Shown piece after piece: positions 1-6,154 of a stretch of 10,148 nucleotides of DNA; within the stretch, counting starts at the first letter, position 1, and every line of letters begins with the position of its first letter. The position numbers and the translations under genes were made by a program. This DNA comes from Actinomycetota bacterium (GTDB lineage Bacteria; Actinomycetota; Actinomycetes; Streptosporangiales; Streptosporangiaceae). The notes under the pieces are model-generated. The model was not told the origin of the DNA and ran no database searches. It saw only the letters and a program-made list of their open reading frames with translations. The DNA is taken from contig PMST01000524.1 in assembly GCA_003168295.1 (NCBI GenBank), forward strand, positions 3,135-13,282, given 5' to 3'.

Positions 1-34
1 AAGGATCGCCCCTTACAGCTAGGGGTTCGCCGGT

Positions 35-85
35 CGCTGGCCGGTGCCTCACCCGCTCCCGGGCGAGGCGCCGGCCAGCGGCTTT
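35..85. terminator. Strong GC hairpin, probable terminator after the GNAT gene
   Basis: Bases 35-50 pair with 65-80 in a 16-pair stem, broken only at 45/70. That pair is a G-U wobble in a plus-strand transcript and an A-C mismatch in a minus-strand one. The apex can add three more GC pairs (52-54 with 61-63), leaving a 6-base loop. On the plus strand the stem is followed by a short TTT run (83-85). It lies 22 bases beyond the stop codon of the minus-strand GNAT gene. It could end that gene, a plus-strand gene to the left of the window, or both. Actinomycete terminators often lack a long U tract. Termination is inferred. Confidence 0.6.
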
Positions 86-102
86 CCCCAGGTGCGAGGC
101 CG

Positions 103-672
103 TTACCAGGCGAGGCGGTAGCGGACTTCTGTGACGCCGCCCAGACGCTCGAGCACGTGGGTGGCGCCATCTGGCGTGAATCCGGCCCGCTCGTAGAAAC
201 GGCGGGCCCGGGTGTTGTCCCTGAGCACCCACAGCACGACGGACTGGTACCGGGCCGCGCAGGTCCGGGCCAGAACCCGGTCCATCAGCGCCCGGCCGGT
301 ACCGGTCGACCACCAGGCCGGCCGGACGTACAGCGCGTAGAGCTCGGCCGCGAGGCCGTCCCGGCCCGCGTCGGTCAGCGGAGGCGGCCACTGCCCGGTC
401 AGCACATTCGTTTCCGGGCCGAAGGACGCGTAGCCGACGATGCCGGGGTCGCCGGGTCCCCGGGTACCGCGTGTCCCGGCCACCGCGACCATCATCCGCT
501 GCCAGGGCCGTGTCCGGAAGGTCTGCCGGACCCGCGCGCCCTCGTCAGGCGCGGTGACCTGGTCGATGATCTCGCGGGGGATAATGCCCTCGTAGGCGGC
601 GAACCAGCCGGACCGCTGCACCGCCGCGATCGACGCCGCGTCCGCCGCCGAACCCGACCGGATCACCACCAT
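103..672 (-). CDS. GNAT family N-acetyltransferase
   Basis: This is a 189-residue single-domain GNAT protein, a cytoplasmic enzyme family that moves the acetyl group of acetyl-CoA onto an amine. The acetyl-CoA-binding motif A is visible at about residues 111-134 (LYALYVRP followed by WSTGTGRALMDRVL). The C-terminal motif B region is at about 143-166 (SVVLWVLRDNTRARRFYERAGF). The early WFAAYEGIIP segment at 23-32 is common in this family. Residues 66-77 (GTRGTRGPGDPG) form a small low-complexity loop that may be specific to this lineage. The ATG at 672 follows the pucR stop by 29 bases, so the gene could be read from the pucR transcript. A TAGTTT element placed to give a leaderless transcript suggests it also has its own promoter. 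The acceptor substrate cannot be predicted, and nothing ties it to purine metabolism except position. Confidence 0.9.
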   Translation of the reverse strand: MVVIRSGSAADAASIAAVQRSGWFAAYEGIIPREIIDQVTAPDEGARVRQTFRTRPWQRMMVAVAGTRGTRGPGDPGIVGYASFGPETNVLTGQWPPPLTDAGRDGLAAELYALYVRPAWWSTGTGRALMDRVLARTCAARYQSVVLWVLRDNTRARRFYERAGFTPDGATHVLERLGGVTEVRYRLAW

Positions 673-678
673 CCGGAC

Positions 679-684
679 AAACTA
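679..684 (-). promoter_or_regulatory. Candidate -10 element for a leaderless GNAT transcript
   Basis: Read on the minus strand, bases 684 to 679 are TAGTTT, which fits the actinobacterial TANNNT -10 pattern. The last T is seven bases before the A of the GNAT ATG at 672, the spacing that would place +1 on the start codon itself. No ribosome-binding sequence precedes the ATG, which fits leaderless initiation. No convincing -35 hexamer is seen. The call rests on one hexamer and its spacing, so it is tentative. Confidence 0.35.
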
Positions 685-701
685 GCGAATATCGGTATAC
701 G

Positions 702-2315
702 TTAGCGAATCCGCAGGGCCAGGAAGAAATCCACCTGGTCATCCAGCGAGGACAGATCACGCCCGGTGAGCTCCTCGATCCGGCGGATCCGGTAACGCAC
801 GGTATTGACGTGCACGTACATCCGCGCCGCGCAGGCGTTCCATGAACCCGAGCAAGCCAGGAACTCCCGCAGCGTCGGCAGCAGCTCGGCCTTGTGCCGC
901 TCGTCATAGACCAGCAGCGGACCGAGCATGCGCTCGCGGAACAAGCGCAGCACGCTGCCGGGCACGGTGGCGAGCAAGAGCTCGTGCGAGGCCACCTCGT
1001 CGCTGGTCACGACCGAGATGGCCGTCTGGCCGCGCAGCGCGGCGAGCCGTCGCGCGCTGCTGGCCTCCTGCAGCGCGCCGGAGAGCGCGACCATCCCGGT
1101 GGCAGGCGCGCTGATGCCCACGCTGAGCCGGACCCGGGAGCGATCGGACTCGAAGACCGGCTGCGCGTCACGCAGCCGGTCCGCGAACACGTGGCCGGCC
1201 GGGGTGCCGTCGCCGGAGTCCGGCTCGCCGCCGGCGCACGGCAGCGGGATAAGCAGGATGATCTCGTCGCCGAGCGGTCCGGCCAGCGTTGCGTCCGAAA
1301 GCGGCATGGCCAGTTCCTCGGCCAGCTCGAAACGCCAGCGATCAGCGCTCGGCCCGGGCACCCGGCCCGACTCCGCGCACATCGCGGCGACCAGATAACG
1401 GCCGTTCGGTGGCATCCCGATCGCCCGCATCAGGGAGGCGATCTCGACCGGGGCGGCGCCTTCGCCTCCTCCGGACGCGAGCATGGTGATGATCGCCTCG
1501 GCCAGTTTGCGGTCCCCGGTCCGGCTGGCCTCGAGCCTGGCCCGCTCGAGCGCGACGTCCGCGGCGAGTTCGGCGACGGATTCACGCAGCTCGTGCGGCC
1601 AGTCCTGCTCCCGCCCCGCGCAGGCCAGGAACCAGCCGGTGATCCGCGGCTCGCCGCCGACGCCGAACAGCGAGTACTCCCTGGGGCCGGTCAGCCGCGC
1701 GCCCGCCTCGGTCACGGCGGGCAGCCGTTCGGCCTTCAGGTACCCGCAGGCCAGCTCGAGGGCGAGCGGCGGGGGCAGGGACGCTCCGGTGCCGCCCACG
1801 ACCCGCCCCGTTCCGGTCAGGAGCCAGCATTCCGTTCCGATCTCGTGGCCCATCAGGCGGAACATCGCGTCCAGCCCGGCCCCGTCGGCCACCGCCGACA
1901 GCAGCTGCCGGCGCCGCCCGAGCACCCGGGTCATGGCGGTCTCCTGGTCTCCGTTCAGCCGCCGCCCCACCTCGTCGGTGACGGCGGAGAACGAGGTTTC
2001 CGGCGGCACCGCAAGCAAGGTGACGCCGTGCCGTCCGCACGCCTGGATCACCTCGGGGGGCACCTGGCCCAGCGCTTCTCCGGCCCCCAGGACGACGGAT
2101 CCCGCCTTGGCCAGCACGGTCACGAACCGCTCGGCATCTCCAGGCTCGCGGCACCACATCATGCCGGTCAGCACGAGGTCTCCGGGGGTCAGGTAACGGC
2201 CCGGGTCGGGCAGGTCGGTGGTGTAGACGTGCTTGATCGCACGGTCCAGGCCCGTGACGTCCGTCAGCAGCCGCAGACCCAGACCCGGCACGCTGAGCAG
2301 GTCCCGTACGCGCAA
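702..2315 (-). CDS. pucR: PucR-family transcriptional regulator of purine catabolism
   Basis: This is a 537-residue DNA-binding regulator. The N-terminal PucR domain fills roughly residues 1-125, opening with RVRDLLSVPGLGLRLL and containing TTDLPDP and a PGDLVLTG turn. The middle is a GGDEF-like or sensory region. The C-terminal helix-turn-helix of the PucR/CdaR type is at about 478-535, with the recognition segment VHVNTVRYRIRRIEELTGRDL near the end. I chose the TTG start at 2315 because GGGAGGTGA lies 7 bases upstream and because PucR proteins usually begin right at the RVRDLL segment. A GTG at 2351 would add 12 residues but would overlap the likely promoter. The gene is divergent from a purine-degradation operon, the classic arrangement for PucR, which in Bacillus subtilis controls the puc genes. 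Whether this one activates or represses, and its ligand, cannot be seen. Some PucR-family proteins regulate unrelated pathways. Confidence 0.92.
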   Translation of the reverse strand: MRVRDLLSVPGLGLRLLTDVTGLDRAIKHVYTTDLPDPGRYLTPGDLVLTGMMWCREPGDAERFVTVLAKAGSVVLGAGEALGQVPPEVIQACGRHGVTLLAVPPETSFSAVTDEVGRRLNGDQETAMTRVLGRRRQLLSAVADGAGLDAMFRLMGHEIGTECWLLTGTGRVVGGTGASLPPPLALELACGYLKAERLPAVTEAGARLTGPREYSLFGVGGEPRITGWFLACAGREQDWPHELRESVAELAADVALERARLEASRTGDRKLAEAIITMLASGGGEGAAPVEIASLMRAIGMPPNGRYLVAAMCAESGRVPGPSADRWRFELAEELAMPLSDATLAGPLGDEIILLIPLPCAGGEPDSGDGTPAGHVFADRLRDAQPVFESDRSRVRLSVGISAPATGMVALSGALQEASSARRLAALRGQTAISVVTSDEVASHELLLATVPGSVLRLFRERMLGPLLVYDERHKAELLPTLREFLACSGSWNACAARMYVHVNTVRYRIRRIEELTGRDLSSLDDQVDFFLALRIR

Positions 2316-2319
2316 GGAA

Positions 2320-2328
2320 TCACCTCCC
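2320..2328 (-). promoter_or_regulatory. Shine-Dalgarno site that fixes the pucR TTG start
   Basis: On the minus strand this reads GGGAGGTGA, an almost complete complement of the 16S rRNA 3' end. Seven bases separate the GGAGG core from the TTG at 2315. No comparable sequence precedes the alternative GTG at 2351. It therefore decides the start of the regulator. Confidence 0.75.
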
Positions 2329-2349
2329 GACGGTGGAGCGTTCCCGCGC

Positions 2350-2355
2350 ACGATA
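2350..2355 (-). promoter_or_regulatory. Candidate -10 element of pucR
   Basis: Read on the minus strand this is TATCGT, matching TANNNT, in the context CAGTTATCGT. It would start transcription near 2343 and leave a leader of about 28 bases containing the pucR Shine-Dalgarno site. No clear -35 box is present at 16-18 bases, which is common for activated promoters. The assignment is inference from one hexamer. Confidence 0.3.
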
Positions 2356-2361
2356 ACTGGC

Positions 2362-2385
2362 CATTGTTTAGTGAAAGCTACAAAA
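2362..2385. promoter_or_regulatory. Candidate PucR operator between pucR and uraD
   Basis: This is the AT-richest stretch of the 146-base divergent region. It holds an imperfect inverted repeat, TTGTTTAG (2364-2371), a 6-base centre, then CTACAAAA (2378-2385), with 6 of 8 positions symmetric. The left arm with its flank, CATTGTTTAG (2362-2371), agrees at 8 of 10 positions with the core CNTTGGTTAA of the Bacillus PucR box as I recall it. It lies just upstream of the candidate pucR -10 and about 80 bases from uraD. No clear -10 for uraD was found on the plus strand. Binding by PucR is inferred. Confidence 0.4.
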
Positions 2386-2461
2386 CGCCTCGTGCCAGGT
2401 TACCGCTGTTTCATCTGGCTGCAGCTACCGGGCGTTCGGCTACCCCTGATTGGATGTTCGC

Positions 2462-2989
2462 ATGGCGAACTTCGATCCTGCGGCATCCACGCTGGCCGCC
2501 TTCAACGCGGCGCCGCCCGAGACCGCCGAGCGGGACCTCCTCGCCTGCTGCGCCTCGGGGGGGTTCGCGAAGGCCATCGCCGGCGGCCGGCCCTACGCCG
2601 AACCGGACGCGCTCAGCGCCGCGGTTAGCGCCGCAGTCGCGGCTTTGAGCTGGGACGATATCGTCGAGAGCATGAACGCGCATCCGCGGATCGGCGACCA
2701 GCCGGCCACCGGCGACCGCCCGGCCAGCGCCGGCTGGTCGGCGGCCGAGCAGTCAGGCGCCGCCGCGGCCAGCGACCAGGTCCGGCGAGGGCTGGCCGAA
2801 GGGAACCTCGCCTACGAGAAGCGCTTCGGCCATGTCTTCCTCATCTGCGCCAGCGGCCTCACCGGGCAGGAGATGCTGGACCAGCTCCGGACGAGACTGA
2901 AAAACGATCCTCAGGCCGAACGGGGCGTGGTGCGTCGGGAACTGCTGAATATCACCCAGCTGCGGCTGGCGAAGCTGCTGGCCTCATGA
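2462..2989 (+). CDS. uraD: 2-oxo-4-hydroxy-4-carboxy-5-ureidoimidazoline (OHCU) decarboxylase
   Basis: This 175-residue protein is the size expected for a stand-alone OHCU decarboxylase, which converts OHCU to S-allantoin, the last of the three steps from urate. The family's catalytic motif HPRIGD is present, with the key His at residue 74. It is followed by the conserved W and EQ.G segment (92-99) and the hallmark N..YEKRFGHVFLICASG at 115-132. The C-terminal arm (RTRLKNDPQAERGVVRRELLNI) also matches. The ATG at 2462 is chosen because the residues before it, from a TTG at 2450, resemble nothing in the family. Both candidates have only a weak ribosome site. It is the first gene of the operon, opposite pucR, and its stop overlaps the uraH start as ATGA. 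Identification is firm. Confidence 0.95.
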   Translation: MANFDPAASTLAAFNAAPPETAERDLLACCASGGFAKAIAGGRPYAEPDALSAAVSAAVAALSWDDIVESMNAHPRIGDQPATGDRPASAGWSAAEQSGAAAASDQVRRGLAEGNLAYEKRFGHVFLICASGLTGQEMLDQLRTRLKNDPQAERGVVRRELLNITQLRLAKLLAS

Positions 2990-3306
2990 CGCTGTCCACG
3001 CATGTTCTCGACGCGATCACCGGGCGCCCCGCGGCCGGCGTCCGGGTGCGGCTCGAACGCGTCGGCGATGACGGGTGGGCGCCGGCGGGCGAGGGGACGA
3101 CCGGCTCCGACGGGCGGCTGCGGCTGTCCGGCGAACCCGGCGTCTACCGCATGACCTTCGGCAGCGGGGCGTATTTCCAGGCGCGTGGATGCGCCACGTT
3201 CTACCCGGAGGTCTCGGTTACCTTCGAGATGACCGAGCGGGACGAGCACTATCACGTCCCGCTGCTGCTCAGCCCGTTCGCCTATTCCACCTACCGGGGA
3301 AGCTGA
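2986..3306 (+). CDS. uraH: 5-hydroxyisourate hydrolase (transthyretin-like)
   Basis: This 106-residue enzyme hydrolyses 5-hydroxyisourate, the unstable product of urate oxidation, to OHCU for UraD. All family markers are visible: LSTHVLD at 3-9 with the catalytic His6, SDGR with Arg44, the HYHVPLLLSP segment at 88-97, and the C-terminal signature YRGS (103-106) that separates true hydrolases from transthyretin. Length equals the family norm and there is no periplasmic signal peptide, so it acts in the cytoplasm. The ATG overlaps the uraD stop by four bases, implying translational coupling. B. subtilis calls the same enzyme PucM. Identification is near certain from the two terminal signatures. 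Confidence 0.96.
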   Translation: MTLSTHVLDAITGRPAAGVRVRLERVGDDGWAPAGEGTTGSDGRLRLSGEPGVYRMTFGSGAYFQARGCATFYPEVSVTFEMTERDEHYHVPLLLSPFAYSTYRGS

Positions 3307-3310
3307 CCCG

Positions 3311-4186
3311 GTGGACTTCCTGCGGCCAGCGTCGCTCGCCGAGGCGATCGCGGCCAAGGCCGAATACCCCGGCGCGGTGCCCATCGCGGGCGGAACCGAC
3401 GTCATGGTCGAGATCAATTTCGACACGCGACGGCCGGAGGCCCTGCTTGACCTGAACCGGATAACCGAGCTGGCCTCCTGGGAGCCGGGCGGCGGCCAGG
3501 TCCGGCTCGGGGCCTGCCTGACCTACGCCCGGCTGATCGCCGAGGCCGGCGGCCTGCTGCCCGGCCTGGCGATGGCCGCGCGGACCATCGGATCGCCGCA
3601 GATCCGCAACCGCGGCACGGTCGGCGGCAACCTCGGCGCGGCCTCCCCGGCCGGGGACTGCCACCCCGTCCTGCTGGCCACCGGCGCGGTCGTGGAGGCG
3701 TGCTCGGTCCGGGGCACCCGGACGATCCCGGCGGGTGAGTTCTACCTGGGCCCCAAGCGCAGCGCGCTGGCCGCCGACGAGCTGATCACCGCGGTGCTCG
3801 TGCCGATCGCACGCGGGCCCCAGCAGTTCGCCAAGATCGGCTCGAGGAACGCGATGGTGATCGCGGTCTGCGCGTTCGCGCTTGACCTGCGCCCCGACAC
3901 CGTGGGCACCGGTATCGGCTCGGCGGGGCCGACGCCGCTGCGGGCCCCGGCGGCCGAGGAATTCCTGGCCGGGGCGCTGGCCGAGTCGGGACTGCGGGAG
4001 TCGGCGGCCCGGCTGCCCGAGCCGGTCATCCGCCGGTTTGGCGAGCTGGTGGGACAGGCGGCGCAGCCGATCGACGACGTACGCGGCTCCGCCGCCTACC
4101 GCAGGCACGCCCTGTCCGTGCTGGCCCGGCGCACCCTGGCCTGGGCCTGGGATGCGTTCCAGCAGGATCAGCGGCGATGCGCGTGA
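3311..4186 (+). CDS. pucC: Xanthine dehydrogenase FAD-binding subunit
   Basis: This 291-residue protein is the medium subunit of a three-subunit molybdenum hydroxylase. It carries FAD and passes electrons from the 2Fe-2S centres to NAD or another acceptor. The two FAD-binding loops are clear: IAGGTD at 25-30, and TIGSPQIRNRGTVGGN at 92-107 running on to ASPAGD (111-116). The C-terminal CO-dehydrogenase flavoprotein-type domain fills the last 100 residues. The GTG start at 3311, four bases after uraH, gives the MDFLRPASLAEA opening typical of the family, and GGGGA lies 10 bases upstream. The subunit is called PucC in Bacillus and XdhB in other systems. It precedes the 2Fe-2S subunit, as in many XDH operons. 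The FAD domain alone cannot exclude an aldehyde or carbon monoxide enzyme, but the locus and the large subunit point to xanthine. Confidence 0.92.
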   Translation: MDFLRPASLAEAIAAKAEYPGAVPIAGGTDVMVEINFDTRRPEALLDLNRITELASWEPGGGQVRLGACLTYARLIAEAGGLLPGLAMAARTIGSPQIRNRGTVGGNLGAASPAGDCHPVLLATGAVVEACSVRGTRTIPAGEFYLGPKRSALAADELITAVLVPIARGPQQFAKIGSRNAMVIAVCAFALDLRPDTVGTGIGSAGPTPLRAPAAEEFLAGALAESGLRESAARLPEPVIRRFGELVGQAAQPIDDVRGSAAYRRHALSVLARRTLAWAWDAFQQDQRRCA

Positions 4187-4194
4187 CCATGCTC

Positions 4195-4204
4195 GGGAGA
4201 GGGG
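4195..4204 (+). promoter_or_regulatory. Ribosome-binding site that fixes the start of the 2Fe-2S subunit
   Basis: GGGAGAGGGG lies just 4 bases before the ATG at 4209 and is purine-rich and Shine-Dalgarno-like. It supports that start over in-frame positions further upstream, which would run deep into pucC, and over the out-of-frame ATGs at 4177 and 4189. Confidence 0.6.
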
Positions 4205-4208
4205 CACG

Positions 4209-4721
4209 ATGCGGGTGACGATGACCGTCAACGGCGAGCCGGCCACCGCCGATGGCGTGTGGGAGGGTGAGAGCCTGCTGTTCGTGCTGCGCGAGCGGCT
4301 CGCCCTCCCCGGCTCGAAGAACGCATGTGAGCAGGGCGAATGCGGATCGTGCACGGTCCTGCTCGACGACGTGCCGGTGTGCGCCTGCCTGGTCGCGGCC
4401 GGCCAGGCCGCGGGCCGCGAGGTGGTCACGGTCGAGGGGCTGGCCGGGCGCCAGGTTCCGGTCGCGCCGGATCAGCTGCACCCGGTCCAGCAGGCGTTTA
4501 TCGACGCGGGCGCCGTGCAGTGCGGTTTCTGCACGCCCGGGCTGATCGTTCAGGCCTACAGTTTCCTGCGGCAGAGCCAGCTGCGGCCGGGCGCCGGCCT
4601 GCCCGGGGACCCGGACATCCGGGAGGCGCTGGCCGGCAATCTGTGCCGGTGCACGGGCTATGAGCAGATCCTGGACGCCGTGCGGCTGGCCGCCGCGCGG
4701 ATGGCCGGAGACGCCACGTGA
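4209..4721 (+). CDS. pucE: Xanthine dehydrogenase 2Fe-2S subunit
   Basis: This is the 170-residue small subunit of the molybdenum hydroxylase, which relays electrons from the molybdenum site to FAD through two 2Fe-2S clusters. The N-terminal plant-ferredoxin-like domain has ligands Cys40, Cys45 and Cys48 in CEQGECGSC plus Cys60 in CACL. The C-terminal helical domain has Cys105 and Cys108 in QCGFCTPG and Cys146 and Cys148 in CRCTGY. All eight ligands are present, and Gln104 is the residue that normally contacts the pterin. The frame is open far upstream, but only the ATG at 4209 gives the normal MRVTMTVNG start. It ends in a GTGA overlap with the deaminase gene. Called PucE in Bacillus, or XdhC/XdhS elsewhere. 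A near-copy of its start region lies 32 bases upstream. Confidence 0.95.
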   Translation: MRVTMTVNGEPATADGVWEGESLLFVLRERLALPGSKNACEQGECGSCTVLLDDVPVCACLVAAGQAAGREVVTVEGLAGRQVPVAPDQLHPVQQAFIDAGAVQCGFCTPGLIVQAYSFLRQSQLRPGAGLPGDPDIREALAGNLCRCTGYEQILDAVRLAAARMAGDAT

Positions 4722-6154
4722 CCGCGCCGGCCGGGTTTGGCGGGGCGCTGGTGATCGAGAACTGCGCGATCACGACGATGGACGGCCCGCGGGACGACCA
4801 GAGCGGCACCGAGCACCGCAGCGGCCACCTCGTGCTGACCGGAGGGCGGATCACCGCGGTGGGCCAGGGACCGGCCGCGGATGTTCCCGACGGGGCGACG
4901 CGGGTCGACGGCACCGGCTGCCTGGCCACGCCGGGGCTGGTCAACACGCACCATCACCTGTACCAGTGGCTCACTCAGGGTCAGGCCCAGCAGTCCGTCC
5001 TGTTCGACTGGCTCACCGAGCTGTACCCGGTCTGGGCCCGGATCGACGCCGGCCAGGTCCACGCCGCGGCCACCGCGGGCCTGGCCTGGCTGGCGCTGTC
5101 CGGGTGCACTACAAGTACCGATCACCACTACATCTTTCCCCGGGGAGGCGGCGGGGACGGCGACGCGCTGGCGGCGGAGATCAGCGCGGCGGCCCGCGTC
5201 GGCCTCCGTTTCCACCCGTGCCGCGGGTCGATGGATCTCGGCCGGTCCGCCGGGGGGCTGCCGCCGGACGAGATCGTGGAGGACACCGACGCGGCTCTCA
5301 CCGCCACCGAGGATGCCGTGCGCCGCTTCCACGACCCCTCCCCCGGCGCCATGGTGCGGGTGGCGGCGGCACCGTGCTCTCCATTTTCTGTCAGCTCACG
5401 GCTGATGCGGGAAACCGCCGAGCTGGCCCGCGCGCTGGGCGTCCGGATGCACACGCACCTGGCCGAGACCCGCGAGGAAGACGCATACTGCCGGCAGAGC
5501 CTCGGCCGCACCCCCGCGGAGTACGCCGAGGAACTCGGCTGGCTCGGCGAGGATGTCTGGCTGGCACACTGCGTGCACCTGGACGAGCCCGCGATCGAGC
5601 GGTTCGCCGCCACCGGGACCTCGGTCGCGCACTGCCCGAGCTCAAACGCGCGGCTCGGCGCGGGTATCGCCCCGGTCCGGCGGCTGCTGCGGGCCGGCGC
5701 CGCGGTGGGCCTCGGGGTGGACGGCCCGGCCTCGAGCGAGGGCACCTGGATGGCCGGGGAACTGCGCCAGGCCCTGTTCGCGGCCCGGCTCAGGGACTCC
5801 TGCGGCCCGGCCGCGCTGACGCCCCGGCAAGCCCTGTGGCTGGGCACCCGCGGTGGCGCCCGCTGCCTCGGCCGGGCCGACGAGATCGGCGCCCTGCGGC
5901 CCGGGATGCTCGCCGACGTGGCCCTGTGGCGGGTCGACACGCTCGCGCACGACGCGATCGCGGCCGGAGCTGACGGCGGCCAGGCGGGGGGCGATCCGGT
6001 CGCCGCGCTCGTACTCGGCCCGCCCGCACCGCTCGAACTTCTCCTGGTCGGCGGCAGGCCCGTGGTCCAGGCCGGCGAACTGCGCACGGCCGACGTGAGC
6101 GCGGCCATCCGCGACGTCCGCGCGGCGCGGCTCCGGCTGGGGGCCCGCCGGTGA
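4718..6154 (+). CDS. 8-oxoguanine deaminase (amidohydrolase family)
   Basis: This 478-residue zinc- or iron-dependent aminohydrolase belongs to the AtzA/TrzN-like branch of the amidohydrolase superfamily. Metal ligands and catalytic residues can be placed: His78 and His80 in TPGLVNTHHH, His247 and Glu250 in HTHLAET, His284 in LAHCVHLDE and Asp335 in GVDGPASSEG. The segments SGCTTSTDHHYIFP (128-141), FHPCRGSMDLG (165-175) and APCSPFSVSSRLM (218-230) recall the proteins annotated as 8-oxoguanine deaminase, which release ammonia from 8-oxoguanine to give urate. Other members act on guanine, isocytosine-like or triazine substrates, so specificity is inferred. The GTG start overlaps the pucE stop by four bases and has GGAG 7 bases upstream. 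Its own stop overlaps pucD the same way, placing it between two subunits of one enzyme. Both enzymes would yield urate, which supports the substrate call. Confidence 0.85.
   Translation: MTAPAGFGGALVIENCAITTMDGPRDDQSGTEHRSGHLVLTGGRITAVGQGPAADVPDGATRVDGTGCLATPGLVNTHHHLYQWLTQGQAQQSVLFDWLTELYPVWARIDAGQVHAAATAGLAWLALSGCTTSTDHHYIFPRGGGGDGDALAAEISAAARVGLRFHPCRGSMDLGRSAGGLPPDEIVEDTDAALTATEDAVRRFHDPSPGAMVRVAAAPCSPFSVSSRLMRETAELARALGVRMHTHLAETREEDAYCRQSLGRTPAEYAEELGWLGEDVWLAHCVHLDEPAIERFAATGTSVAHCPSSNARLGAGIAPVRRLLRAGAAVGLGVDGPASSEGTWMAGELRQALFAARLRDSCGPAALTPRQALWLGTRGGARCLGRADEIGALRPGMLADVALWRVDTLAHDAIAAGADGGQAGGDPVAALVLGPPAPLELLLVGGRPVVQAGELRTADVSAAIRDVRAARLRLGARR

Noticed and set aside
9..25. A 5-pair stem with a 7-base loop, CCCCT and AGGGG around TACAGCT, followed by GTTCG, looking like part of a tRNA.
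   Set aside because: The loop lacks the invariant U at position 33, no acceptor or T stem can be formed around it, and the window begins too close to test a full cloverleaf.
894..2648. A 584-codon plus-strand open frame across pucR and the divergent region.
   Set aside because: It is antisense to a clear PucR protein, crosses the promoter region and enters uraD in another frame, with no domain similarity.
3882..4721. An upstream extension of the 2Fe-2S subunit frame giving a 279-residue protein.
   Set aside because: The first 109 residues overlap pucC out of frame and resemble no domain. The ATG at 4209 has a ribosome site and gives the normal family start.
5141..5160. A G-rich patch in the deaminase gene as a second G-quadruplex candidate.
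   Set aside because: It has only two runs of four G, with GG pairs between, and no repeat unit. Such patches are common at this GC content.
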